Origin: Clostridia bacterium
GTDB taxonomy: Bacteria; Bacillota; Clostridia; Oscillospirales; SIG627
NCBI GenBank assembly: GCA_017467865.1
Contig: JAFUKG010000026.1
Location: forward strand, 1-42,116
Direction of reading: 5' to 3'
DNA: 42,116 nucleotides
Positions 24,438 to 32,542 of the stretch are shown here, piece after piece (position 1 is the first letter of the stretch; every line of letters starts with the position of its first letter). The notes beneath the pieces were generated by a model, which did no database searches, was not told where the DNA came from, and saw nothing but the letters and a program-made list of their open reading frames with translations. Made by a program: the position numbers and the translations under genes.

Positions 24438-24665
24438 TTATTTTATATTCTCTTCGATATATTCGCTCATTTTTGCTATTGTTCTAAGGTTTGTAACCTC
24501 ATCGTCGGGAACAACGATACCGAACTTGTCCTCGATGGTCATAAGAAGCTCTACTACGTCGAGAGAGTCAGCACCAAGGTCATCTATAATATCGGTTTCG
24601 GGTGTAATGTCTGCGGGGTTAACTTTAAGCTGCTTTGCAATTGCTTCAATAATCTGTTCTATCAT
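24438..24665 (-). CDS. acpP: Acyl carrier protein
   Basis: A 75-residue acidic helical protein. LGADSLDVVELLMTIEDKFG contains the Ser (in DSL) that receives 4'-phosphopantetheine. It carries acyl chains in fatty-acid synthesis. AAAGGA precedes ATG 24665. It is the first gene of a four-gene run with glnN, the esterase and pgi. It could instead be a pathway-specific ACP, since no fab genes are adjacent. Confidence 0.95.
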   Translation of the reverse strand: MIEQIIEAIAKQLKVNPADITPETDIIDDLGADSLDVVELLMTIEDKFGIVVPDDEVTNLRTIAKMSEYIEENIK

Positions 24666-24709
24666 GTTTTCGTTCCTTTCTAAAATAGAAGATAAATTAA
24701 ATCTGATAT

Positions 24710-24738
24710 ATTTTACACTTATTTTTATAATTTGTCAA
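24710..24738 (-). promoter_or_regulatory. Sigma-A promoter for acpP-glnN-esterase-pgi
   Basis: Minus strand: TTGACA at 24733-24738, a 17-bp spacer, and TAAAAT at 24710-24715, about 45 bp upstream of the acpP ATG. Divergent from the SLH glycosidase promoter, 46 bp away. Confidence 0.85.
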
Positions 24739-24784
24739 CTATACACAGTTAAATGTTAATTTTTTTGTTTGACACGTTTCTCTA

Positions 24785-24813
24785 TTGACTCACACATTTA
24801 TGTAAGTTAAAAT
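24785..24813 (+). promoter_or_regulatory. Sigma-A promoter for the SLH phosphodiester glycosidase
   Basis: Plus strand: TTGACT at 24785-24790, a 17-bp spacer, and TAAAAT at 24808-24813, followed by AAAGGAG and ATG at 24841. An extra TTGACA at 24769-24774 has no matching -10 box. The boxes are the same as in the tandem paralogue promoters. Confidence 0.85.
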
Positions 24814-24840
24814 ATAAATGTGAAAGCAAAGGAGATACCC

Positions 24841-27585
24841 ATGAAAAAAATAATAGCACTTACCTTATCATTGAACCTTCTGCTGACAAACGTATTTCTT
24901 TCGTCAGCAGCCTTTTCTATAGATTATCCTCTTTCCGAGGGACTGACTTACGTAGAAACAACAGACGTACTTCCCGACGGCGCTCCCAGCCATAGTTATA
25001 CTTTCAAGTATACCCCGGGACTTTCCTCTTTTCCCGTTGTTGCCTGGGGCAAGAGTCAGAAATCAAGAAAAACACTTCTGAAAATTGCCGAGCTTTACGG
25101 AGAAGAAACGGTGGCGGGTATAAACGCCGACTTTTTCAGCTTTTATACGGGCATCCCTATGGGGTGCTTGATGAGCGAAGGCAGATTTCTTTCTTCCCCC
25201 GTAAATAATAATGCCCTTGCAGTTTTCGAGGACGGTACACTTTATATAGGGAAACCCGATATTACCTCAAAAATAACCTATGGAGACAGTGAGTTTGATT
25301 TCTATTACAACAAATATCCTCAGATATATTCACTGTATATAATGGATAGTACTTATTATGAAAGCACTGCATCCGACTTTCCTTGTATTGAGATTGTTCT
25401 TAAACCCGAAAACTATAGTCTGACCGTCAATTCAACCACCCAATGCAGGGTATTAGACGTGTTTACCGAAACCTTTAATAATCCTATTCCCGAAAATTGT
25501 TTTGTACTTACTGTTCCTCAGAACCATGCGTCTTTTTCTGTTTTTGAAAACGTGAAAGCAGGTGAATTGCTTTATATAGACGTTTCGGGCTCTTCTCCTT
25601 GGGACACCGCCTCTTACGTCATAGGCGGAGGGGATATAATTGTGGAGAATTCACAGTTTATTCCGGAAACAGTTGATGAATACAGCGACAAGGTAAGGTA
25701 TGCGAGAACTGCCGTGGGAATTTGCGAGGACGGAAGCGCTCTCTTCTATGCAGTTAACGGCAAGAAATCAGGTTATAGCTCAGGTATGACCTTGGAGGAG
25801 TTAGCAAGCACTCTTATTTCCATGGGCGCCGTAACAGTTCTTAATTTGGATGGCGGCGGCTCTACAACCGTCGGCGTAAAGATGCTCGGTGAGGATGAGA
25901 TGCAAGTCATGAACTATCCTACCGATGGCTATCCCAGAGGAATTGCCAACGCCATACTTTTTCTCAATACCGCAATTCCCGACGGCATCCCATCAAACGC
26001 CGTCCTGTTTCCTAACTTCTATTTTGCACTAAATAATACTACTATCGAGATAGACGAGGTGTTCTTTGACTCCTCTATGGCGCTTATAGAAGACGTTTAC
26101 CCTGCCAACAGCACCTATACCCCGCTGAGCGAGGGGGTGGAATTTGCAGACGGAAGGCTCCATGTGACACAGTCCGACCTTTACGAGAGAAGCGTTAAGG
26201 CAGAGTACGTCTTTGATGGCTCAAAGACCTTTTCCGATGACAAGACTTTTTACGTTCCAAGTACGGTTGACAATATATATCTCAGCGCAGACAAAAGAGT
26301 ACTTGACCCGAAGGAAAGCACTTTTGTAAGTATTTACGCAGAGTATAACGGCTTTGAAGCGGTAAGCTCTTTTGAGTCTTATAATTGGAGCTTTACCGAG
26401 AATAACGCCGAAGTTCTTCCCGAAGGAGTTCTTGCTGAAAATAACGTTGCAAGACTTCACGCCGACGGTACTCTTGAAATTATCACCGATACTCTTTTTA
26501 CCTCAGCTACTCTTACGGCTGAATACGGAGGCGTCAGCTCAGCGGTTACTGTTTTTGTTGGCTTACCCGATACTGTCATAGATAACTATGAATGGTTTGA
26601 AGAGGGAGGAGAGGGCTTTAGGAGTGAGAGGGCTCTTACCGTGACGGAGAATGAATATAACTACGAAACTCCTATAAAGCTTGAACTTATTCCTCCGTCA
26701 GTTTCCATTATGTATAAAGGGGAGTTTAAAGGAAAAGCAGAACTTGTAATCATCACGTCAAACGGCGATGAGTTTATCCTTCCTTATAAGGTTGACACCG
26801 ATTATTCCAAAGTGACAGGTTGGACTAAGCTTACCGCCTTACTTCCCATTGGACTCAAGGACGCCGTTTTTATTAAGTCCCCCTTCACTTCCAACACCGA
26901 GAAAAATGCTGCGGTAGACGACTTTACGGCATTGTACGGATATGAAGTACCCATATTCGATGATATAAACGATAGCTGGGCAAAGGAATATATAGATTCT
27001 GCATACGAAATGGGACTTATATCGGGCTACGTGGATGGAGATAAAACTCTTTTCTCTCCAAGTCGTGATATTACAAGAGCTGAATTTGCAAAGCTCGTGA
27101 CAGTCTTTAAAAAACTCAATTATGACTTGTCTCCCGAAAACGCCCCCGCCTTTAATGACAGCGATTTAATACCGGATTGGGCGGCTGAGTACGTTACTGC
27201 CGTAGCACAGAATAAGATAATGAACGGCAGGGCAGAGGCGGACGGAAGTCTTACCTTTGCACCCAATGATCCCATAACACGAACTGAAGCAATGCTGGTG
27301 CTCTCCAGACTTATGCCGGACGGCGGTTACGTTTTTCCTTTGACTTTTACTGATAGTAACCTTGTTCCCGACTGGGCAAGACTGGGTGTTGAAAAAACCG
27401 TTTCTGCAGGAATTATCACGGGCTATGACGATAATACTATAAGACCTCAAAACAATATAACAAGAGCGGAGGTAGCAGTTGTTTTTTCAAGACTTTATTC
27501 ATACGTTTATGAAAAGTTTGTTACCCCCGAGGATTTAGAAAAGGAAGAGAACACTAACCCATCAGTGTTCAATCCTTTGGCTTAG
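24841..27585 (+). CDS. Secreted phosphodiester glycosidase (NAGPA family) with three SLH repeats
   Basis: A 914-residue protein. A signal peptide (about 1-25) is followed by a NAGPA-type phosphodiester glycosidase domain (about 80-370) with GINADFF and NLDGGGSTT (about 335-343), the family signature. A roughly 300-residue beta-rich region with Ig-like features precedes three C-terminal SLH repeats (about 705-890) with ITRAEF, ITRTEA and ITRAEV. The SLH repeats should bind pyruvylated wall polysaccharide, placing the enzyme on the cell surface. NAGPA relatives remove GlcNAc from phosphodiester-linked sugars, so a surface phospho-glycan is a plausible but unproven target. I chose ATG 24841 because AAAGGAG precedes it. 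The 24820 start falls before that site. It converges on the tandem paralogues. Confidence 0.88.
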   Translation: MKKIIALTLSLNLLLTNVFLSSAAFSIDYPLSEGLTYVETTDVLPDGAPSHSYTFKYTPGLSSFPVVAWGKSQKSRKTLLKIAELYGEETVAGINADFFSFYTGIPMGCLMSEGRFLSSPVNNNALAVFEDGTLYIGKPDITSKITYGDSEFDFYYNKYPQIYSLYIMDSTYYESTASDFPCIEIVLKPENYSLTVNSTTQCRVLDVFTETFNNPIPENCFVLTVPQNHASFSVFENVKAGELLYIDVSGSSPWDTASYVIGGGDIIVENSQFIPETVDEYSDKVRYARTAVGICEDGSALFYAVNGKKSGYSSGMTLEELASTLISMGAVTVLNLDGGGSTTVGVKMLGEDEMQVMNYPTDGYPRGIANAILFLNTAIPDGIPSNAVLFPNFYFALNNTTIEIDEVFFDSSMALIEDVYPANSTYTPLSEGVEFADGRLHVTQSDLYERSVKAEYVFDGSKTFSDDKTFYVPSTVDNIYLSADKRVLDPKESTFVSIYAEYNGFEAVSSFESYNWSFTENNAEVLPEGVLAENNVARLHADGTLEIITDTLFTSATLTAEYGGVSSAVTVFVGLPDTVIDNYEWFEEGGEGFRSERALTVTENEYNYETPIKLELIPPSVSIMYKGEFKGKAELVIITSNGDEFILPYKVDTDYSKVTGWTKLTALLPIGLKDAVFIKSPFTSNTEKNAAVDDFTALYGYEVPIFDDINDSWAKEYIDSAYEMGLISGYVDGDKTLFSPSRDITRAEFAKLVTVFKKLNYDLSPENAPAFNDSDLIPDWAAEYVTAVAQNKIMNGRAEADGSLTFAPNDPITRTEAMLVLSRLMPDGGYVFPLTFTDSNLVPDWARLGVEKTVSAGIITGYDDNTIRPQNNITRAEVAVVFSRLYSYVYEKFVTPEDLEKEENTNPSVFNPLA

Positions 27586-27599
27586 AACAACACAAAAAA

Positions 27600-27796
27600 G
27601 CTCCCCTGTGCAAGGGAGCAGTCACGAAGTGACTGAAGGGTTGTCACATAAAACAATTGAAGAAAACGCAAAGCGTTTTCAACAACAATTTTCACGAAGT
27701 GAAACATCATTTGCCGTAAGGCAACATCATTGCGAAGCACATCGTTTGTTCTTTAGAACAACATCATTTTGCGTTAGCAAACAATATTCTGAATTC
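27600..27796. repeat. Array of mini-hairpins between two convergent SLH genes
   Basis: Tandem short dyads: GCTCCC/GGGAGC (27600-27619, 8-nt loop); CAGTCAC-GAA-GTGACTG (27619-27635); GAAAACGC-AAA-GCGTTTTC (27662-27680); TTTCAC-GAA-GTGAAA (27690-27704); TTGCC-GTAA-GGCAA (27711-27724); TGC-GAA-GCA (27731-27739); TTGTTC-TTTA-GAACAA (27746-27761); TTTGC-GTTA-GCAAA (27768-27781). Three are followed by CATCAT (27705-27710, 27725-27730, 27762-27767). The arms differ in sequence, but loop size and linkers are kept. No ORF and no Cas genes are present. Confidence 0.75.
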
Positions 27797-27799
27797 AAA

Positions 27800-27841
27800 A
27801 AAAATGCTCGGCACATCTTTTGATGTGCCGAGTATTTTTTT
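27800..27841. terminator. Bidirectional terminator between convergent SLH genes
   Basis: CTCGGCACATC-TTTT-GATGTGCCGAG (27807-27832) is a perfect 11-bp stem with T-runs on both strands (seven T on plus, eight on minus). It can end both the phosphodiester glycosidase and the first tandem paralogue. Confidence 0.9.
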
Positions 27842-27844
27842 GTT

Positions 27845-30800
27845 TCATGCACCAAGCTTAATAGAATCTGCGGGAATTTCAACCTCAGGTGCTGTCCATG
27901 TGTCCTCATTTTCAATGATTTCACCCTGAAGACCAATTACAACCTTTGCTCTGAGAGGCGGTGTTGTAGCTTCTGTACCTCCGTAGGTACCGCCGTAGGT
28001 GTAGCTGAAATCGCCTGCAGGAACTGTTACGTTGCCTGTAAAGGTTATTTCCTCAACCTTATGGTAGTTACCATCATAGTAGTTTCTGTAAGCTTTACCT
28101 TCATCGGGGAGATATTCAATGTACTCACCGCTATGGAGTGTTGTGCCGAATGTAATAGTGCCAAGGGCATTACCTTCACTGTCGGCGATTGTAACACTGG
28201 GGTTCAGTGCGGGAGCATCTACGTTAGCGCATGCTCTTATGTCACCGATAACAACGCCCGTGCAGTTACCCGTCTTTGCAATTTGAATATAGTTGATAGC
28301 ACTTATTTCAGGTGTATTTCTGTAGGTATAGTAGTTTGTTGTGTCATAGGTGAGGAATCCGCTGAAGCTATATCCGTCGTGCTCAGCATTATCAGCATCC
28401 ATAAGAATGAACTCACGCTCACCTGTGAAGTTGAGGGGAATGAAGTGGTCGATTCTGTCGGAATTGCTCGAGTTTGATTCCTTAAGAGAAATGAGAATTC
28501 CGTCGGTAGCCGAACCGTTACCTGTTACCTTAACCTTGATTGCGCGAAGATTTGTAAGGTTTTTGGTAGAGGCGGTATAATATCCTGCCTCGCTGTTGTG
28601 AGTGCTTTGTGCCACAAGCACTGTCTCCGCAGCATCGGGAAGAGCGGAATATCTCTGCTCAATTCTTACGTAAGGCGTTTGTTCAGAGAAGCTGTTTGTA
28701 CCGCTTCCTGTTACAAAGAGTGTGTCTGTCATATCACGAATGATATTTGAATCGTAATACATTTCACGGAATGCCCACTCACCGTTGTTGTCAAATATCT
28801 GATATTCCTTCTTTGCGGCTAAGCCTTCTTGAAGAGCCGCTTTAACCGCATCCGAGAAATAGAAGCCCTTGCGGAGTCTTGAATAGATGTTGTAATATTG
28901 ATAGTTCTCACTCATCTGAGGATAATTTGTGAACGAGTTCAGCGTGAAGCCGTTGGGAACCGTTGAGAAGTTATATGCTATTGCCATTGCACCAAGCATA
29001 TCAATATCGTCTCTGAAGAGAGTCTTTGACGTCATGTTCTTATAAGTATCCGACATATCGGGAGCATAGTGGAACCAGCCAAGTGTTGCAGTATGATAGT
29101 TCTTATAGGAGTAAACGTTTGAAGAGAAGTGTCCTCTGTTAAACTTCTTATACTGACGGTAAGGATGGTCAACCGCACCCGACTTACCTCTTGCCACCCA
29201 CATTCCTATGGGGTTATCGGAGCTTTCAAGCATAGGTGTCTTTTCACAGTTGTTGATGAGTATTCTTACGAATTCAGAGTAGTAGTAATTCTGCAAATCC
29301 TTATTGTCAATGAAATGTCCGACAGACTCAAAGCCGTCAAGGTAAATCATATCGAATCCGCCTTCGTTGTACGCCTTTGCAGTCTGCTCTGCTATGTAGT
29401 AGAAGAGCTCAGAACCGGGTTCAGGCTGAAGACCGCCGTAGTAAGCACCAAGGTTATAGGCAACGGTGCCTGCCTTATGCTCTGCAGCAGTAGTTCCAAA
29501 ACAGCCTCTCGTTACTTTGATAGTTCCTGCTTCAGGGTCTCTTGAGGAGGATGCCCAGCAGCTGACGATTTCTTCGTCAATAAGGAAATATCCGGTGTAC
29601 TTGCTTGAGTAAGACTGACCTTGAGGAATTGTCATTTCTGAGAAATCCTCGTTTACTGTCATTGTGTTTGTGCCTGACGTCATATTCGCTTTAAGAGTCA
29701 AGGTGTTTTCTTCATTATACGCAAGCTGCTTCTGCCACTTGGGGTTAGAGGTAATTGAGGTTGCACTTGTGTTTATCATTGCAGAATATGTATGAAGTGA
29801 TAAAAGAACTCCCTCGGCATTGAATTTGTCGGTTATTCTTTCTTTAAAGAGCGCGGCACTTACAAAGTCACCGTCTCCATCAACTTTTGCGCAATTAAAG
29901 TGGAAGTCACCGTCTCTGAAAAGACCTCTGTGAACGTCTACTATGTCAATAGAATAGTTTTTAGCAAGCTTTGCGGTGTCAGAAGCGTTATTTGGATTAA
30001 GGTTGCTTGATATAATTGCATAATCATAGAAAAGAGCGTCATTATAATGGTTATAAGCATCGCCTATATCATAAGTGAAGGCACCGCCCTTGGTTGAGGT
30101 AACACCTACCTCGGGGTCGATTGCACTCTGTATTTCCTTAAGATATGCTCTGTGTGCGCCTTCAATCTGTCCGCCGTACTTGGAGAAGGTTATACCCATC
30201 TTAGAGCCTATGGTATTACCTACCGCTTCATAAACTCTGCCCATGGTCTTTTTAGCGGTACCGCCGGGTCTGTTTACGGTGTTGAGCGTTGTGGTCATGC
30301 CGAGGGCTGAAAGTCTGTAGCTGTCAGGGTCAGATGTTGAGAACGCACAGTTAACGTTAAGTATACCGAAGTCAATGTACTTTGTGTTAAAGGGAAGGTC
30401 GGAGTCAAGCTCAACGGTAAAGTAGTTGTCGAATTCTTCGACAATGAAGTAGGCTTTATCTCCATTTGAAAACTCTATTTCAAGTCTGCCGTTTACTACG
30501 TCAGCATAGATAGGGTTGAAGAGTATATTATTAGCCGAAATAAGAGATGCAAACCAAGGGGTAAGCGTTGTGGAAATTACGTTCTCACTGTTGTCCTTAT
30601 TGATAATCTCAGTAACTCTCGCAAGCTCTTTTTGTATGGTTACCTTAACGTGGTTTGTTTCGATAGTGATTGTATCTGCGGTTTCTTCTATAATCGAAGT
30701 GTTTTCTCTCATAGCTTTTGTCTTAACCTTGTCGTTAGAAGCCATAAGAACCTGGTATTCTGCCCAGTGTCCTTCGATATCCGAGAAGGTGTTTTCAAGA

Positions 30801-32374
30801 GTGGTCTTGTCAACAGTCTTGTCATTTACAGCGAGATTTATGAGTCTGTTTATCATTGTAACGGTTTCTGCTCTTGATACAGTTGCATCGGGACGGAAGG
30901 TGCCGTCGCCGTAACCGTTGATAATACCAATATCCGAAAGAGTTACAATAGCGTCGTAATATTCGTTTGCTTCGTCTACGTCACTGAAAATGTTTTCAGC
31001 GTCTCTCTTGATAAGCTTTGAAGCCTTGAAAATAAGCTCTGCAAGCTCGCCTCTTGTAATGTCCTCTTCGGGGTTAAGCTTTGTGCCCGAAATATAAGAA
31101 TAAGCGTTGTTGAATTCGAGGAAAGCTACCGCATCGTGATACCATGCGTCAACGGTTACGTCGGCAAAGTCTGAGAGATAACCCTTGGGCATAACGTCGC
31201 TTGAAAGAAGAAGCCTTGCAAGAATTGTGGAAACCTCTGCCTTGTTTATTTTTGCATCGGGCTTGAAGGTGTTGTCTGCATATCCCTTTATATACGACGT
31301 GTTTTCGCCGTTGTACTGGAAAGGAATTACCATGTTTTCGTTTTTATATTTGGTTGTATATCCATCGGGCTTGAACTCAAACGCAAGACATATTGATGTG
31401 TAGCTTGAAGCCTCGCTGAACACAGTGTCAGTGGGAAGGTCGCCGAAGGGGTAAAATTCAAGACCCATTACCGCACCGACAGCGGTGGGAAATTCGTTTT
31501 TAATAGAAAACGAATGGTCTGTATATCCGCCGCTTGATCCGTTTGCAGTATATCCTGTGATGTCCGTCCACGTATAAGGAACAAGCTCACCCGAGGGAGA
31601 GAGAACGTAAACCACAACCTTGGTCATAATAGGAGAGCCCGAGGGGGAGGAAGCAGTAAGAGAGCCCTGTCTGATACCGCTGATGTATGCGATTGTCTCA
31701 AGCTCATCAACGGGAAGAATTTCGTGAGACTGATAAGCATACATATAACGGGCAGTTTCAAATTCTGAAATTAGCTTTCTTCTGTTTACAACGGCTGTTG
31801 GTGATGTAATATACGCCGTGCGAACAGTATCGTTAATAAAATTGCACCAAGTTTCAGAAATGTAGTATATAGAGCTATATCTATAATAAGATGAAATAGT
31901 CCAGCTGGTGGATTTTTGAGCACCGTCACCTGTCCATTTACCGGCAACGAAGCTGTCTACCCTTTCCATATCCACGTGCGTGTATGTATCTGTTACTATT
32001 TCACCGATTTCAGCACGCTCTAAATAGTTTTCTCCGTCTACGTAGAATGCAGCAGAAGTTGAAGTAGTATCAGCGAGTCTTATAAGTACTACACCGTTCT
32101 CGGTAAGATTTTCACTTCCGTCATAGGTAGTGAATCTTGACGCGTCAATGCTTGTCGACCAAGCATTATTTTCAAAGTCGTAGTCGGCAATAGTAACGTA
32201 AGCGTATTCGGAGCTTCCGAGCGTCTCGTTTATTCCTACAAACTTACCGTTTTCTATGGCAACACCGTCATAATAAGTGTGGTTTGCAGCCATAGCGGGA
32301 ACTGCTATGATAACGCTGAGTATAAGCATTACCATGATAAATTGAGTGATTGTTTTGATTTTGCTATTGAGCAT
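27845..32374 (-). CDS. Giant secreted SLH protein, paralogue 1, with putative TIM-barrel hydrolase core
   Basis: A 1509-residue protein: signal peptide (about 1-30), N-terminal beta-rich region (30-345), three SLH repeats (about 350-512, ends marked NKAE, TRGE, SRAE) plus a short fourth-like HWAE piece (FSDIEGHWAE, 530-540), then a large core (about 560-1200) with STKGGAFTYD, FDMIYLDGFE (about 1007-1016) and PMLESSD (about 1047-1053). Asp and Glu at strand ends fit a TIM-barrel glycoside hydrolase, but I cannot assign a family. A small inserted beta domain holds LIDEEI and RGCFGTTAAEHKAG (about 955-970). C-terminal beta modules end with TWTAPEVEIP. AGGAGGG precedes ATG 32374. It has its own promoter and terminator, and the SLH repeats should hold it on the cell wall. 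Confidence 0.8.
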   Translation of the reverse strand: MLNSKIKTITQFIMVMLILSVIIAVPAMAANHTYYDGVAIENGKFVGINETLGSSEYAYVTIADYDFENNAWSTSIDASRFTTYDGSENLTENGVVLIRLADTTSTSAAFYVDGENYLERAEIGEIVTDTYTHVDMERVDSFVAGKWTGDGAQKSTSWTISSYYRYSSIYYISETWCNFINDTVRTAYITSPTAVVNRRKLISEFETARYMYAYQSHEILPVDELETIAYISGIRQGSLTASSPSGSPIMTKVVVYVLSPSGELVPYTWTDITGYTANGSSGGYTDHSFSIKNEFPTAVGAVMGLEFYPFGDLPTDTVFSEASSYTSICLAFEFKPDGYTTKYKNENMVIPFQYNGENTSYIKGYADNTFKPDAKINKAEVSTILARLLLSSDVMPKGYLSDFADVTVDAWYHDAVAFLEFNNAYSYISGTKLNPEEDITRGELAELIFKASKLIKRDAENIFSDVDEANEYYDAIVTLSDIGIINGYGDGTFRPDATVSRAETVTMINRLINLAVNDKTVDKTTLENTFSDIEGHWAEYQVLMASNDKVKTKAMRENTSIIEETADTITIETNHVKVTIQKELARVTEIINKDNSENVISTTLTPWFASLISANNILFNPIYADVVNGRLEIEFSNGDKAYFIVEEFDNYFTVELDSDLPFNTKYIDFGILNVNCAFSTSDPDSYRLSALGMTTTLNTVNRPGGTAKKTMGRVYEAVGNTIGSKMGITFSKYGGQIEGAHRAYLKEIQSAIDPEVGVTSTKGGAFTYDIGDAYNHYNDALFYDYAIISSNLNPNNASDTAKLAKNYSIDIVDVHRGLFRDGDFHFNCAKVDGDGDFVSAALFKERITDKFNAEGVLLSLHTYSAMINTSATSITSNPKWQKQLAYNEENTLTLKANMTSGTNTMTVNEDFSEMTIPQGQSYSSKYTGYFLIDEEIVSCWASSSRDPEAGTIKVTRGCFGTTAAEHKAGTVAYNLGAYYGGLQPEPGSELFYYIAEQTAKAYNEGGFDMIYLDGFESVGHFIDNKDLQNYYYSEFVRILINNCEKTPMLESSDNPIGMWVARGKSGAVDHPYRQYKKFNRGHFSSNVYSYKNYHTATLGWFHYAPDMSDTYKNMTSKTLFRDDIDMLGAMAIAYNFSTVPNGFTLNSFTNYPQMSENYQYYNIYSRLRKGFYFSDAVKAALQEGLAAKKEYQIFDNNGEWAFREMYYDSNIIRDMTDTLFVTGSGTNSFSEQTPYVRIEQRYSALPDAAETVLVAQSTHNSEAGYYTASTKNLTNLRAIKVKVTGNGSATDGILISLKESNSSNSDRIDHFIPLNFTGEREFILMDADNAEHDGYSFSGFLTYDTTNYYTYRNTPEISAINYIQIAKTGNCTGVVIGDIRACANVDAPALNPSVTIADSEGNALGTITFGTTLHSGEYIEYLPDEGKAYRNYYDGNYHKVEEITFTGNVTVPAGDFSYTYGGTYGGTEATTPPLRAKVVIGLQGEIIENEDTWTAPEVEIPADSIKLGA

Positions 32375-32422
32375 GGTTTCCCTCCTGAAGTGCTTAATTA
32401 TAAACACAATAATCTACGTTAT

Positions 32423-32451
32423 ATTTTACACGATAAAAATATAAAAGTCAA
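32423..32451 (-). promoter_or_regulatory. Sigma-A promoter of paralogue 1
   Basis: Minus strand: TTGACT at 32446-32451, a 17-bp spacer, and TAAAAT at 32423-32428. The -35 box continues as TTTTA, as in paralogue 2. Confidence 0.8.
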
Positions 32452-32494
32452 TAATTTGAAATTAAAAGACAATATTTTGTGCATATATAACAAA

Positions 32495-32539
32495 AAGGCT
32501 TCCCGACTTTGCCCTTTTCGGACAAAGTCAGGAAGGCTT
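32495..32539 (-). terminator. Terminator of paralogue 2
   Basis: A long near-perfect dyad, AAGGCTTCCCGACTTTG with its partner at 32520-32539 (small mismatches, short loop). It follows the paralogue 2 stop on the minus strand and ends in TTTTTG. Confidence 0.8.
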
Positions 32540-32542
32540 AAG

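Noticed and set aside
24769..24774. Second -35 box (TTGACA) upstream of the SLH glycosidase
   Set aside because: No -10 sequence occurs at 16-18 bp. The TTGACT/TAAAAT pair fits better.
27600..27796. CRISPR array
   Set aside because: The repeated parts are hairpins of differing sequence with 6-8 nt linkers, not identical 24-37-bp repeats with unique spacers, and no cas gene is present.
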